A stretch of DNA of 64,000 bases. Origin: Emergomyces orientalis (Eukaryota; Ascomycota; Eurotiomycetes; Onygenales; Ajellomycetaceae). The DNA is taken from the NCBI GenBank assembly GCA_002110485.1, contig MOWL01000069.1, positions 62,001 to 126,000 on the forward strand, given 5' to 3'. Each line of letters starts with the position of its first letter. Position 1 is the first letter of the stretch. A program made the translations under genes and the position numbers. This document shows, piece by piece, positions 19,666 through 30,763 of the stretch. A model generated the notes under the pieces. The model did not search any database, was not told the origin of the DNA, and saw only the letters and a list, made by a program, of their open reading frames with translations.

Positions 19666-22092
19666 TTACATAACAACACATCCTCCACTCCTAGCCCTTC
19701 TCCTCCGGCCCCCCAACGGCGCCAGACCCGCAGGCCCATACGCACTCTCATCCCCCTCATCGTCCTCATTATACATGCGTTCCACCTCCCTTGCCCTCCG
19801 CCGCCTCCGGCGCGCACCAGCGCCACCCGAGCCCGCTTCCTCGTTCGTCATCATATAATCCGCCCACTTGCGCTCGAGCCGCATGGCAGCCGCGAGGTTC
19901 CCACGCAACACGCGCTTCGTGTGCTCGTTGACCATCATCTGCCAGCCGTAGAAGCATTTTAGGTCGATGATTTCTTTTGGATAGAGGATTGTGGCGCTGG
20001 GTGGGGGGAGGGAAATTATGGATTGGCTGTTGAATGTTACGGTGGTTTCGACGTTTGCGGTGATTGGGGCTATGTTGGTTATTGTGGTGATCGGGGCCAT
20101 TGGGGCCATTGGGGTCATTGGGGTCACTGGGGAGACGGGATGGGGGTTGGAGGAGGTTGCTAATGAGGTTGTGGTGGCGGTGGAGGTGGAGGTAGAAGAG
20201 GAGGAGGAGGAGGAGGAGGAGGAGGAGGAGGAGGAGGAGGATAGGAATTGGTCGGATTCAGTGGGGGTTTTGGGCGGTGTAATTTTGGTTGTGATGGGGT
20301 ACTGTCGTGGCACGTACGTGTTGCTGGACAGCACTTCTCTAACGCCTGCCCAGGTGACGTTTCCGCAGTCGAAGACGGCAACCCTGAAGCCAGGGCGGGG
20401 AAAGCTATTGCTGAACCCACGCTTGCGGGCCTGGCAGCAGAGCTCCATGATGGTAAGATCGGAGACTCTTGTGTTATCGAGATCGAGGGAGTGGAGGCGG
20501 GGACATGTTTTCAAAAGTTGTAGCATCCCCGTGTCGCCTAATCTTTCGCAGTAGCTAAGATTCAGATGCTGGAGGGTTCTAGCGCACTGCGCTTTCGACA
20601 ACTCGATTAAGAAAGTGTTGGTTAACTTGTCTAATTCCTCCAGGTCAAGATGAGTAAGACGTGGAGTGGTCTGGAGGACGTCTAGGAGTGCGTTATCGCC
20701 TATGTTGGGACATTGTGAAAGTTGCAGCCCTTCCAACTCAGGAAGGTTATGAGCTAGGCTTCTGATTCCCACATCAGTCAAAGAGCGGCAGCGGGATAGA
20801 TCTAAATGCTTCAATTTCCGAGGCGGAACAACAGCGCGGTCTGTCAAGAGATCGACTTCCGGATCGATTCCCTCCATGAGGATCTTCAAGCTCATATCCG
20901 ATAAAGAGGAGCAGTGAGAGAGTATCAGCCTTTCCAGGCTATTTATCTCAAATAGTTGCTCCAGGAGCTGGTAGTTATCAAATCCAGACAGCTCATTCAC
21001 CCGTAAATCTCTTAAGCGAGGACACGAGGTGACAACCCGTCTCAACCCCTTAGCATCGACACCTTTGCACCAGGAGATGTCGAGGAGTTCCAGTTTGGGA
21101 CAGCTCTGGGAGATGGTTCTCATGGAGGAATTGTTAACAATCGATAATCCAGATATATCAACATGGACCAGCTTGGGGTTCTTCCGTATCAACAAATGTA
21201 GGGTTGTGCGATCAATTCTGGAATCCCTTATACATATGTTGGCCAGGTTCCGGCAGGTATCAGATATGCGTTCTCCATCTGACAACCATGCATTTTCCAG
21301 CTGGGTGCAACCACGTAGGTTTAAGTCTCTCAAAAAGGGGCCCGCGGCGGTAATCACTTTTACCAACGCTTCGCTTGGTATATCAGTGTAGTAGGTAGAG
21401 GCATCCAGCTTCGCCCACAACTGGCCATCAAAACACATTTTGTTCCACGCTTTGGACACGCGAGAGCATCTAAAGAGATCTTTGGCGGGTAAATGCTGCA
21501 AAATGGCCATTTTGATTTCTTCCGGCATATCCATCCAGAATTCAAACTGAGGTTTCTGCGTTGGTACCATAACTGTGATCATCTCCGGCATTCCACAGAT
21601 GTTCTCGTCAAGCTCCATTGAACCCGGCGGGGAACCGTCTCTAGTCGTTGGTCGCATATTCGCCGGGAGAGGTATAGAGCTTTGGGGGCTGATATTGATA
21701 GCTGCAGTAGCATTTGAGGTTACGACTCTAATTGGGATACTGTCCTCATCCTGTACTGCCTGGCAGTTTGAGGGGTTATTGCTTCTAGCTGAGAACGAGT
21801 CATAGACCTGTGGCGAGCCTGGGCTTGCAAAACATTGTGTATACGATGTTGAATTAAGGGAGACACAGGACATTGAAGCTTTTCCTTGCCGCCGGTAACC
21901 AAGAGACGATGAGCGTTGTCTACTCGCTTTCAACAGGGAAGGACTTGATGCGATGCGGTGTAGTCCATTCAGGAGCCTCTTGTGACCCTTACGCTTGGGA
22001 GTCGTGTCAGGGTGGTTACCCGCAGATTCCATGCTCATTGGTGTAGTCATACTCGGCGACTCCATCATTTCATCAGGTAGTATCGAAGCCAT
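19666..22092 (-). CDS. F-box/LRR protein with C-terminal CaaX box
   Basis: Single-exon gene of 808 aa from ATG 22092. The F-box lies at about residues 185-230 (FWMDMPEEIKMAILQHLPAKDLFRCSRVSKAW), and a long series of cysteine-containing LRRs follows to about residue 560 (for example LKHLDLSRCRSLTDVGIRSL, LEGLQLSQCPNIGD, LQHLNLSYCERLGDTGML). It should act as a substrate adaptor of an SCF ubiquitin ligase: the F-box binds Skp1 and the LRR arc binds target. A low-complexity segment has a poly-Ser run encoded by (GAG)n on the plus strand at 20192-20240, then Met-Ala-Pro/Thr repeats. The tail is basic (RRRRRRAREV, GGRRRRARSGG) and ends C-V-V-M at the stop, a farnesylation-type CaaX motif. The exact orthologue is not recognised. 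Confidence 0.92.
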   Translation of the reverse strand: MASILPDEMMESPSMTTPMSMESAGNHPDTTPKRKGHKRLLNGLHRIASSPSLLKASRQRSSSLGYRRQGKASMSCVSLNSTSYTQCFASPGSPQVYDSFSARSNNPSNCQAVQDEDSIPIRVVTSNATAAINISPQSSIPLPANMRPTTRDGSPPGSMELDENICGMPEMITVMVPTQKPQFEFWMDMPEEIKMAILQHLPAKDLFRCSRVSKAWNKMCFDGQLWAKLDASTYYTDIPSEALVKVITAAGPFLRDLNLRGCTQLENAWLSDGERISDTCRNLANICIRDSRIDRTTLHLLIRKNPKLVHVDISGLSIVNNSSMRTISQSCPKLELLDISWCKGVDAKGLRRVVTSCPRLRDLRVNELSGFDNYQLLEQLFEINSLERLILSHCSSLSDMSLKILMEGIDPEVDLLTDRAVVPPRKLKHLDLSRCRSLTDVGIRSLAHNLPELEGLQLSQCPNIGDNALLDVLQTTPRLTHLDLEELDKLTNTFLIELSKAQCARTLQHLNLSYCERLGDTGMLQLLKTCPRLHSLDLDNTRVSDLTIMELCCQARKRGFSNSFPRPGFRVAVFDCGNVTWAGVREVLSSNTYVPRQYPITTKITPPKTPTESDQFLSSSSSSSSSSSSSSSSTSTSTATTTSLATSSNPHPVSPVTPMTPMAPMAPITTITNIAPITANVETTVTFNSQSIISLPPPSATILYPKEIIDLKCFYGWQMMVNEHTKRVLRGNLAAAMRLERKWADYMMTNEEAGSGGAGARRRRRRAREVERMYNEDDEGDESAYGPAGLAPLGGRRRRARSGGCVVM

Positions 22093-25088
22093 TGTAAGTT
22101 GTATGTGTCTGACTTATATTTAGAGGGTACGAGCTCGCAACTCTAGCTTGGGGCACAACCAAATCACCCTTGCATATGAGCAGGAAGCAGAGCGGCAATG
22201 GAAATGACAAGAGACGACAGGCAGGTTTGTTTGAGATCGAATCCAGCTCGATCATAGGCAATAGAAGTTACAAAAAGTGGAGGGACAAAGAAACCCTACA
22301 AGGCGTAAATGGCTAAAGTTTACCTGGGCAACAGGTCAACTGCTGTTTCACTAGTAGAGTGTGAGAGAGGATGCTGATGAAATTCGGCAATCGGATGACG
22401 AATAAAGTACAGCCCACGACCTAAGCAGACGGAGAGGTGATTTGCAAACGGTCTGCAGACCAGGATGGAGGAAAATTGGCCGAGGAGAGGAGGGAGAGAT
22501 GTGGGCAGCGAGGGGAGGAAAAAAGCGCAGGTCTGCGGAGAGTTGTGGGAGAGGGCGGGTTCATGAGGTCAGCGTCCAGCATCGACGGTACCGAGATAAC
22601 CCTAAGTGTATGGGGACACAGCTCGCGATTTGATACCAATGTTGGCCACGGGATCGGGAAGCAAACCAAGGTCAAATGCTGGTAACTAATCTATTATACG
22701 AAGAGAATCTAAAGAGAGAGAAACATAAGAAGAAGATCAACTAATGACGGAGGCAGCTGGTCGTTGGCAGGTGAGAGAGGTGGAGAGGATCATGAGAGAC
22801 AGGCACGTCATATCATCGTCGAATAGCATATTGTGTCCATCAGCAGGTCACTAGTGAGTGGGCTCTGGGTAAGTGATCCGTCCAAAAGATAACAAATAAC
22901 TATAAAATGAACCAGGAGAGGGCTGCAAAAAAGCTTTGCTCAAATCCTGACTCCGGATGTCTGGTCAGAATTTGTTTAGCCAGAAACAAGCCAGCTTCAG
23001 CTTTCCAAGGTTGGAGTTAGCTCAGTGGGGAGGGAACAGGGAAGATGGAGCGAGAAGCATGAAACATATAGAGGAAATAAAAGAATACAAGAGAGAGGGA
23101 GTCGGAGTTACAAATATATGGAGCTGAGTTAAGTAACATTAATATGTCACTACCACCACAACTGCATGAAATGTACGGAGTACAGTACTACTATATTGTG
23201 TAGTGGGGATCGGGGATTTATTCTCTTTAGTCTAGGTGTCCATTAATCATTCTTTTCACAATTTTATATACCTGATATCCATTTCAGAAGACTCCTCTTC
23301 TGCTGAGCTGCCATGCACACAGCATATCCCGCCCTGGTAGCCACTGTCCCCGCAGTCTCTCGCCCTGTTATTTCTTTTTCTTCCCCCCTCCAATCCTTAT
23401 CGATAACCAACATCGCCCACTCAGCGCTGCATAGTGTCATTTTAGCGTGGAAATAGTCCGCAGCCTGTCTCTGTTCTCCTCACCTTGATTAATTCGGCCT
23501 ATCAAGGCATCTAGGCACACCAGCGAAAGAGTTCTCGCGAGTATGATCCAAACCAAATGAATGACCCTAAAAACTCATCATTATTGACTCTCGCTTTTCT
23601 TTATGGAGCATGCCCGTCCTAGTTTTTTATTTTTAATATTTATTCGCATTATTGCGCGAGAGCCGTCACCTGTCCAAATATAAATAAGGTTGGATTCACA
23701 AACCCAGGTGATCTTTTCTTTTTTTTTCCATTTCGTCTGCCACCTCTTCTGCAGACTCGTAAATTCAGCGGATAGGTAAAAATTGAAACTCGTTAATAAT
23801 ACAAAAGACCCTAAAACAGTGTTTGTATTTCCAACAGTTCCTACTGCCACTTTGTCGTATTGCACACTAAAACCTCCATCAACGCCCTTGTTTGAGGCGA
23901 GATTCCCTCTTTTAACCCCGCGGAAGACAGGGATCCTACAAGCTCCCAAGGAATTAGCATCATCGGGCTTGTATTTGGAGAACAAGAGGAAAGGTTGCAA
24001 ATGTCTTGGCCTTGTTCATGTATTTCGGTAGGTAACCCAACATACCCGCGAAGTAGTATGGCCAGGTCGTTTTCGGGCGTGGTGGGGTAAACTTGTGGGG
24101 AGGACTAGTGATATAAAAAATGTGGATAAATCGTTGGACGTCTCTACATATATAAGATACACGTCTCTATAATTAATTTCATACAGGGTCAACATCAATG
24201 ATAAAAAATTGGGGTGATAAATGTCTAGGTATGCCAAAAAAAAAAAAAAAAAAAAAAAAAGGAAAAAAAAAGAAAGAAACAGCATTGGGGCGTGCTCAAG
24301 AACAGCACCTATATAACACACACCACTAGGTAGGTTGTTATTAAGGAGTAATAAAAGAAAGACAAGAGCAAAAGACACGAAAAGCGGAGCATAACTATAC
24401 CTATTGTATCTGTTCCCATTATTAAATAGAAGGGAAGAAACAAACAGGACAGAGAAGGCAAAAAAATTATGAAAAATAGCCATCTATCCCGTTTATATCA
24501 TTCGCAGGCGTAAAAATGACGAAAAAGGAACAGAGAGACGATCAACCAGACATTGAAAGAGCAAAAGTAATAAGATGCAATGCCATTTCTCGGGCAACTG
24601 AGCCTGGAACATGTGGACCTAAGATGATATGACGGTACTGGCGGTAGTAATGAAAAGTGATGACAATAAGACGAATGAAAATGTGTGAGGCAACCCTTCC
24701 GAATTCCCATTCCCTGCCGTGGGAATCGATTCTCAACATGCCAAAATTGTTTTTGAGAACTTTGAAATTGCATTCCCTGCTTCTTTATTTCTCTTTTTTC
24801 CCTCTTTCCCCTCCTTCCCCTTCTATGAACCCACCCAACCCTGCTCTCAAAATATATGCCTGAAGCAGTATACACTCGCTGTTATGATGCATGAAGAAAT
24901 TCCCCGAAACTCAAATACATTCCAATCTATTCAAATCTACAGTTGTTGCTGTAGTCGTTGTCAATCGTTGAGTTGTCGCTGCCTTCTTTCAGAGAAATCG
25001 GTACGTATATCATAGATATATGTTGTATGTGGATATGAAAGTCATATTTTCACAAAAATTTGCCAATTGGATCGTCTTCAGCCCTATG
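22093..25088. other. Long intergenic region between F-box and PAS-kinase genes
   Basis: Three kilobases lie between the F-box start and the PAS-kinase stop (both minus). I see no conserved coding sequence. An A24 run lies at 24237-24260 with a second A-rich run just after. The size suggests a long 5' leader and promoter for the F-box gene. Confidence 0.45.
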
Positions 25089-28000
25089 TTACGTAACAGT
25101 AACTCCACCCTCAACTTTTGTAGCCGTAGCAGCTGCCAATGCAGCAGGCCTCATCCACGGGTGCTGTATGACTTCTTCGATAGTAAGACGCTGGTCAACG
25201 TCTCGATCAAGCATTTTGCGAATCAAATCGATGCAGTCTTCCGAGAAGGGCAGGTAGGGGACGCGTAACGAGTGATCGAGGATCTCATCGATATTGTAGA
25301 AGGGATTCTCCTTATAGACGATGGTGTAGAGGAGGATGCCCAGCGCCCAGACATCTTGTTCCTTGCCACCATATGATTTCCCTTGGAGGACCTCGGGGGC
25401 AGCGTAGTCTATTATGTGTTTTGATCAGCTTTTTTTCGGGTTCCGCGAGTGCAGAGGTGTTCCAGTGAGAATTAGATCCTATAACATTGAGTTTCACGTA
25501 CCTATTGTACCAACAAAGACGTCAAACGGGCCTTTGCTGATGTACGCCGCACTCCCGAAATCGATCAATTTTATCCTTCCTTCTCCGTCAAGAATGACAT
25601 TCTCGTCCTTGATATCGCGATGCACAACACGCGCCTTCGTATGGAGGTGGTGGATTGCATCGACGACCTGGTAGAAAATATTCCTGCACTCATCCTCATC
25701 CATGTTCGATCGCAGCTCAATGTAGTCAAACAGGTCCATGCCCGGAAGCCCATGGGGAACCATCTCGATGTAGTAGTTGAGATCGTCTTCGAAGAAGCCC
25801 TCCATCTCGACGATGTTGGAGTGTTTTAGGCCGTCGCGGCGCAAGAAATCCAGCACATGGATTTCCAACGGCACTGTTCCGAGACGCCGATCTCGTGTCC
25901 AGGTATCGACTAGAATTCGCTTCTTGGTTACATATTTGAGTACTACCTTCTTTTCTGGGTTCCTCTTGCAGCGGGCAAGTTTCACTTGTCCGTAGGCGCC
26001 CTGGCCCATTTCCTCCAAGATGACATATTCTGATATCGATTTCTTTTTCGGCAGGTCTTTCTTTAGCGGTGCGATTCTTACTTCAGGCATTGGTTGTACG
26101 GGTTGGTCAGTTAGAGGTTCCGATGCAGCTTCGTTTAGCTGGCGTGATAATAGCGATAACTGAGCTTGGTCCTCAATTAAAGGCGAATCGATCCGCGGGG
26201 TTTCGGTTGGGGGTAGTGTGGGTGATCGCTGACCAGGGGAATGTTGTGGTGGGGTAGAAGGGGATTTAGCTGAGAGCGGTTGGCGAAGTTGGTTTTTCTC
26301 CTGCATTGTAGAGTGAAGTTGTCGTGAATAGGTTATCCACAACGCATATACAACTTCAGTAACGGCAACAGGTGCTCCATTATCATCGTCTAGTGCTGGG
26401 TGTTTGCTGATGTCGGATGTCGAATTTCGGGGGAATATAGTTTCACTTTTAACAACACGCATTTGCACGTCAACCATAATCTCCGCTTCGTCGCGGTGAC
26501 GAGATGGAAGGCCAGAAGGTCTTAAAAATAAAGAAGAGGCATTCGTTTTCCCCTCCCGAAGGAGCGATAGTGCCCTAGCTCTTCGGAAGCTATGTTCAGG
26601 TATCACCATCCCATCAATTAAGGGAACATCATCCTCTTCCGTCAAAATGTTTAGGTATTCATCAAAATGTGGGATCAAATCAGTAATCCTGAAACCTTTA
26701 GGGTGCTCCTGACCAAAAAGTGCAGCAGAGAATACAGAATTGGCACTGATAACATGCAACGTCGTTGCTGATAAAACCACAATTCCGGCAACGTGTGGGA
26801 AATGAGAAATACGGAGATCATGAGGACCCGACAATTCGGTAATGGTAATTGGAACGGAGGCTCCATTCTGTGTCAACGTGGTGAAGTATTTCGACTCAAC
26901 AATCTTGGGGAAAATATCCACTCCAGCATTCTCTTGCTGCCGTTGTGGGACGTTTGGAATAATATCCGTGATGGGAATGCCGGGCCTGAGCATATTTTTG
27001 CCCCAAATAGGCTCAATATCCCCTTGACTTTCCAGTAATCGTCCACCACCGTCAAAGCGTAAGTGAACTGTATTTTCTACAATTTCTTCCAGGACCCAGA
27101 TCAAGCCCCCTCGCTTTTCGATCACCCAGACGCTTGCTGACCCTGTTACTCCATTCCTCTTCTGGATCGGTACGACATCACCGCAGAGTAAAACACCTCG
27201 AGATTTATTGGAAGCATGATTCGGGTTCTTGGCAGATTTGGTGCCACAAGGGCTAGAGCCGCTGCAATCTTCGGTTTTCGCTCTTCGAGCATTCGTCGCG
27301 TGTGAAGGGGGCTTACTGAGCAATTGTGCAGTTACACCGTTCCCTATACCCAAAGAGTGCGTATTGACAGCACTCAGTTTCGATTTCTCCGGCGAATCGG
27401 GGTTTCCCGTATTATCCAGAGGAGGTTTTTGTAATTTGGACTCCAGCCACTGTCTTCTTTCCTTTTGAACCAGGTCTAGAATACTCAGCTTTTTCACCTC
27501 AGCTTCCGTCACACCAAAGCCTAGGCATGCAAGATCATTGGCTGCGAGAATCGTCCAAGGTGCTTCTGATTCTGTGGTGAACACAGCCTGCGAAACAGGA
27601 GACCATTTACTACTATGAGTGTGAACACTTGAGGCACCACCGCCTAGGCCATATGACGATAACCCGCTTTGAGAATGGACATCACCGGCAGAATAAGGCT
27701 GAGCTAGGGCCTCCATGAGTTTGTTTTGAAGTGCAACTGATCCCAGGTCCGTGTAGGTTCGTTTTAGGCTAACACGCCTCGATGAAGGTACAGACCTCAT
27801 CCCCCGTTTTTGAGGCGTTAAATAGTCATCTGAAATAGGACTCAAAAATTGATCTCCGCCTATTACTTGTTGTTGCGACGCAGTCCCATTCCCCGATGAA
27901 TGTTCGCCGACAGTCTGAGATAGAGAACCGGTGTTCGCAAATGCCTTTTCAAATATATTAGCCCCTTCCATGTCTGGCGGGCCGGTGAGCGGGCCTCCTG

Positions 28001-29181
28001 CCAAACCCGAGTGCTCAGCCTGGTTTTCATCACTCTCCAGCAGATTCGCCTTAGAAACCAACTCCATCATGCTCTGAATCTCCGCATCTCCGCTAAGTCG
28101 AGCCTGGGCGTTGGCAAGGTGAACGTTGCTTGCTGCAAAACCAAACCTATCCTTCATAAAGTCAATTGACCTTTTCAATATATTTTGTCGATTGTGCAGG
28201 AACTCTTCGGATTGTCGGGCAAACGAGAACGAATGGAGGGATTCGGAAGGAAAGCGATGTAGATCTTCTAGGCCAGGCGTAGACCGATCCGATGAGAAAT
28301 GCATTGACGGCGATCGCGACGAGGCCACGCTTTGAGGACCGGTGGGGGAAGTGAATGCGGAATTTGATGTGTTTGGGTGACTAGGAACTCGAGATTGCGG
28401 TTGTTGTCGGATACGTTGTAAACCTGATGGGCCGAGCCCGTGTTCATGTTCGAGCAGAGGCGACCTGTAAACCGGCATAAGTTTATGAGCACTCTCTCCC
28501 AGATAGCAAATAGTGAAAAGAGGATGCAGGGAGAGTTCGGACCTCGACATGTAGTCATATTCCAAGGAATTAGCATCCAATGATTGTCTTTTCTGCAAAT
28601 AGCCTGCATCGTCTGTAGTTCGCACGGAAAGGTTTTCTCTTGGCCGATTTCTAGGGCCCGAAGGTGGCATTAAAGGCGAGGGGGGATGTGGTCCCGGAGG
28701 AGACGAGAGCGGACTGAGCTCGCCTGTCTCAAAAGTCGTCAGTCACAAGTCCGGAATATGCTCACTTCACATGCTTGACAAGGAGTCTTCCTGAAGGCTC
28801 GATCAAAATCATTCAATTGACGGTTCCTGAATTGCTTAGGTAGGATCCTCCCCAAGGCAAGTGGCGTCTTCCGAATGCTGAGGGTTAACTCTACGGGTTA
28901 GGGAGCAAGATATAATAATAATTTGCTTTCTTCTTGTCCCATGCCTTGCTATTATCCCCGTCGAACATATCGATCCATATGATCCCCGCCGCTACATCCC
29001 GGAGCGATAGCGGCCTGTGGGACTTTCTTTTTCTTTTTCTTCTTCTCTTCGTTTTTGGAGGGGTTGTATTCAATCCAACGCTCCCCGCATTGCAAGTCCC
29101 GCAAAAACAACAACAACAGAACAACAGAACAAGCTTGCACTAACCATCGTCCTCAAACGTACGCCGCCCCGACGACCCCAT
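25089..29181 (-). CDS. PSK1: PAS-domain Ser/Thr kinase (PASK; yeast Psk1/Psk2)
   Basis: PAS kinase senses metabolic state and phosphorylates regulators of glycogen and glucan synthesis and translation. Predicted exons 29181-29145, 28723-25502 and 25408-25089 give 1192 aa. The 37-nt first exon (MGSSGRRTFEDD) is joined across a 421-nt intron to GELSPLSSPPGP. The main exon carries Ser/Pro-rich sequence, PAS-like segments (WTILAANDLACLGFGVTEAEV; LHVISANSVFSAALFGQE with ITDLIPHFDEYL) and the kinase at about residues 905-1175. The kinase shows GQGAYGQVKLA, VLKYV, HRDIKDENVIL, KLIDFGSAAY and, after a 93-nt intron, GTIDYAAPEVLQG, VWALGILLYTI and QHPWM. All catalytic residues are intact. A 78-nt in-frame stretch near 28466-28545 ends in TTTACAG and might be a retained intron, but its donor (GTCCGA) is poor. 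Confidence 0.93.
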
Positions 29182-30763
29182 GATGTCCGATAACAAAACC
29201 ATTGACGGACGCGTTCTGGGCGTTGTTAATAAAACTCAGGCCAGGCGTGGTGGATCTGGGCCGCCCGCGCTGTCGATCAGTCGTGTCAAGGCGACATGTG
29301 TTGCGGGCTCTTCACACGCGTTACAATTAGGGCAAGGGAAATCGTCGCAAGTAGGGTTTGATGCGACGTCACTCGCTTAGCACCAGAGGGGGGGTTCTGG
29401 CACCTGTTGGCTGGTTCGAGAGGTGGTGGGCAGGGTAACGGGCTTAACTGCTGCTGCTCCTGCTGGTGATATTAAAAGAGATTCGAGAGACGGAAAGCCA
29501 AGAGAACCGTTCGATGTGCCCTGGAGTTTGGTAGATGTGTTTTTCCTCCTTTCCTTTGGCGGCTTGAGGTTGTTGGAAGAGGTTAATCAAATAAGGTCTG
29601 CAGCTACCATGGATTCAATGCAATTTAACTCAATTATTCGGTTGTCCCCACAAAGATACAGTGAGGTTGTTGTTTGTGTTGGCGGGCTTGAACGAACATG
29701 AAGAGAAGAAATAATAATAGCTAGCTACATAAGGAAATAGAATAAACAAAGCCAGCTTTCTCCCAAGTGTCAAATGACTACGTCTTTTGTCATGGTTATT
29801 TTCCAAGAAAAGAATAAAAATCTTGCCACTTTGGTACAAGACCTGGGAACAAGGCCAACATTGAACCCAGCACAAGGCAAAAGGCCCAAAACAGTTCTCC
29901 GCAAAAAGAAAAGAAAACAAAAATTTGGGTTTTGAGATACGAGACACCATGGGGCGGGCTGCGGCAGCGCCCCAAGTGCCACCAGCTTTTGCCTAAAACT
30001 CTAGGCGTGGCTAAGTTGTTCCCCCCCCCCCCACGCCAGTTGGGAGGGGCAGTTAGATATAACGGCGCAGGGCATATATTCATGCATGGACAGCGGCAGA
30101 GCAAACATGCGCTTGTATCAGTTGCCTGAAAATATTCATAAATCATCTACAGTGTGCTGATGTCTCTGCATGCTGCTGTCATACATTCCCAAATTCAACA
30201 GAGCAGCTGAACCTGTTTAAGCGCTACAAACTTCATACACTCACCATCTCCATATGTATTGTATGCATAAAAAAAACACTAGCACCCGTCAGCCACAGAT
30301 GACTCCATTAGAGAAGACACTCTGTTTGGATTTCCTTCACAAACTTGGAATACACTCAGGTCAGGCATTCACTAGTGCTATATAGCCATGGTGACTTCAC
30401 ATGATGCTTTTTGACATGTGCAGCATAAGTCAAACTTAAATGGCTGTACTGTACAATACTGGTTTAATTGGAAATGTTTGAAACTGGGATTAATCATCCT
30501 TAAATCATTGAACTAAATAACTAGATACTGCCAGCAAGAAAGAAAGCAAATTGATGTGCCATAAAAGCCATAAAGAAATTCGTAATCTGACAAGAGGGGC
30601 AGTAGAAATGAATCCACTGTACCTGACTGGTCTATAAAATATATGAGATATCGATTGCTGAAACGGTGGGATCATATTGCGAACAGGAGAAAGTAAACGC
30701 CCGATTGAATAGAGACAAACAAGAGCCTACCTCAAAAATGCACACATATTAAAAACATTATCA
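29182..30763. other. Intergenic, upstream of the PAS-kinase gene
   Basis: No gene seen in 1.6 kb. A C12 run lies at 30021-30032. The part next to 29182 is the PAS-kinase promoter. Confidence 0.45.

Noticed and set aside
19991..20554. Plus-strand poly-Glu frame opposite the F-box gene
   Set aside because: It is the antisense reading of the Ser-encoding (GAG)n repeat.
23008..23060. tRNA A-box-like ttagctcagtggg
   Set aside because: There is no B box or cloverleaf downstream; chance match.
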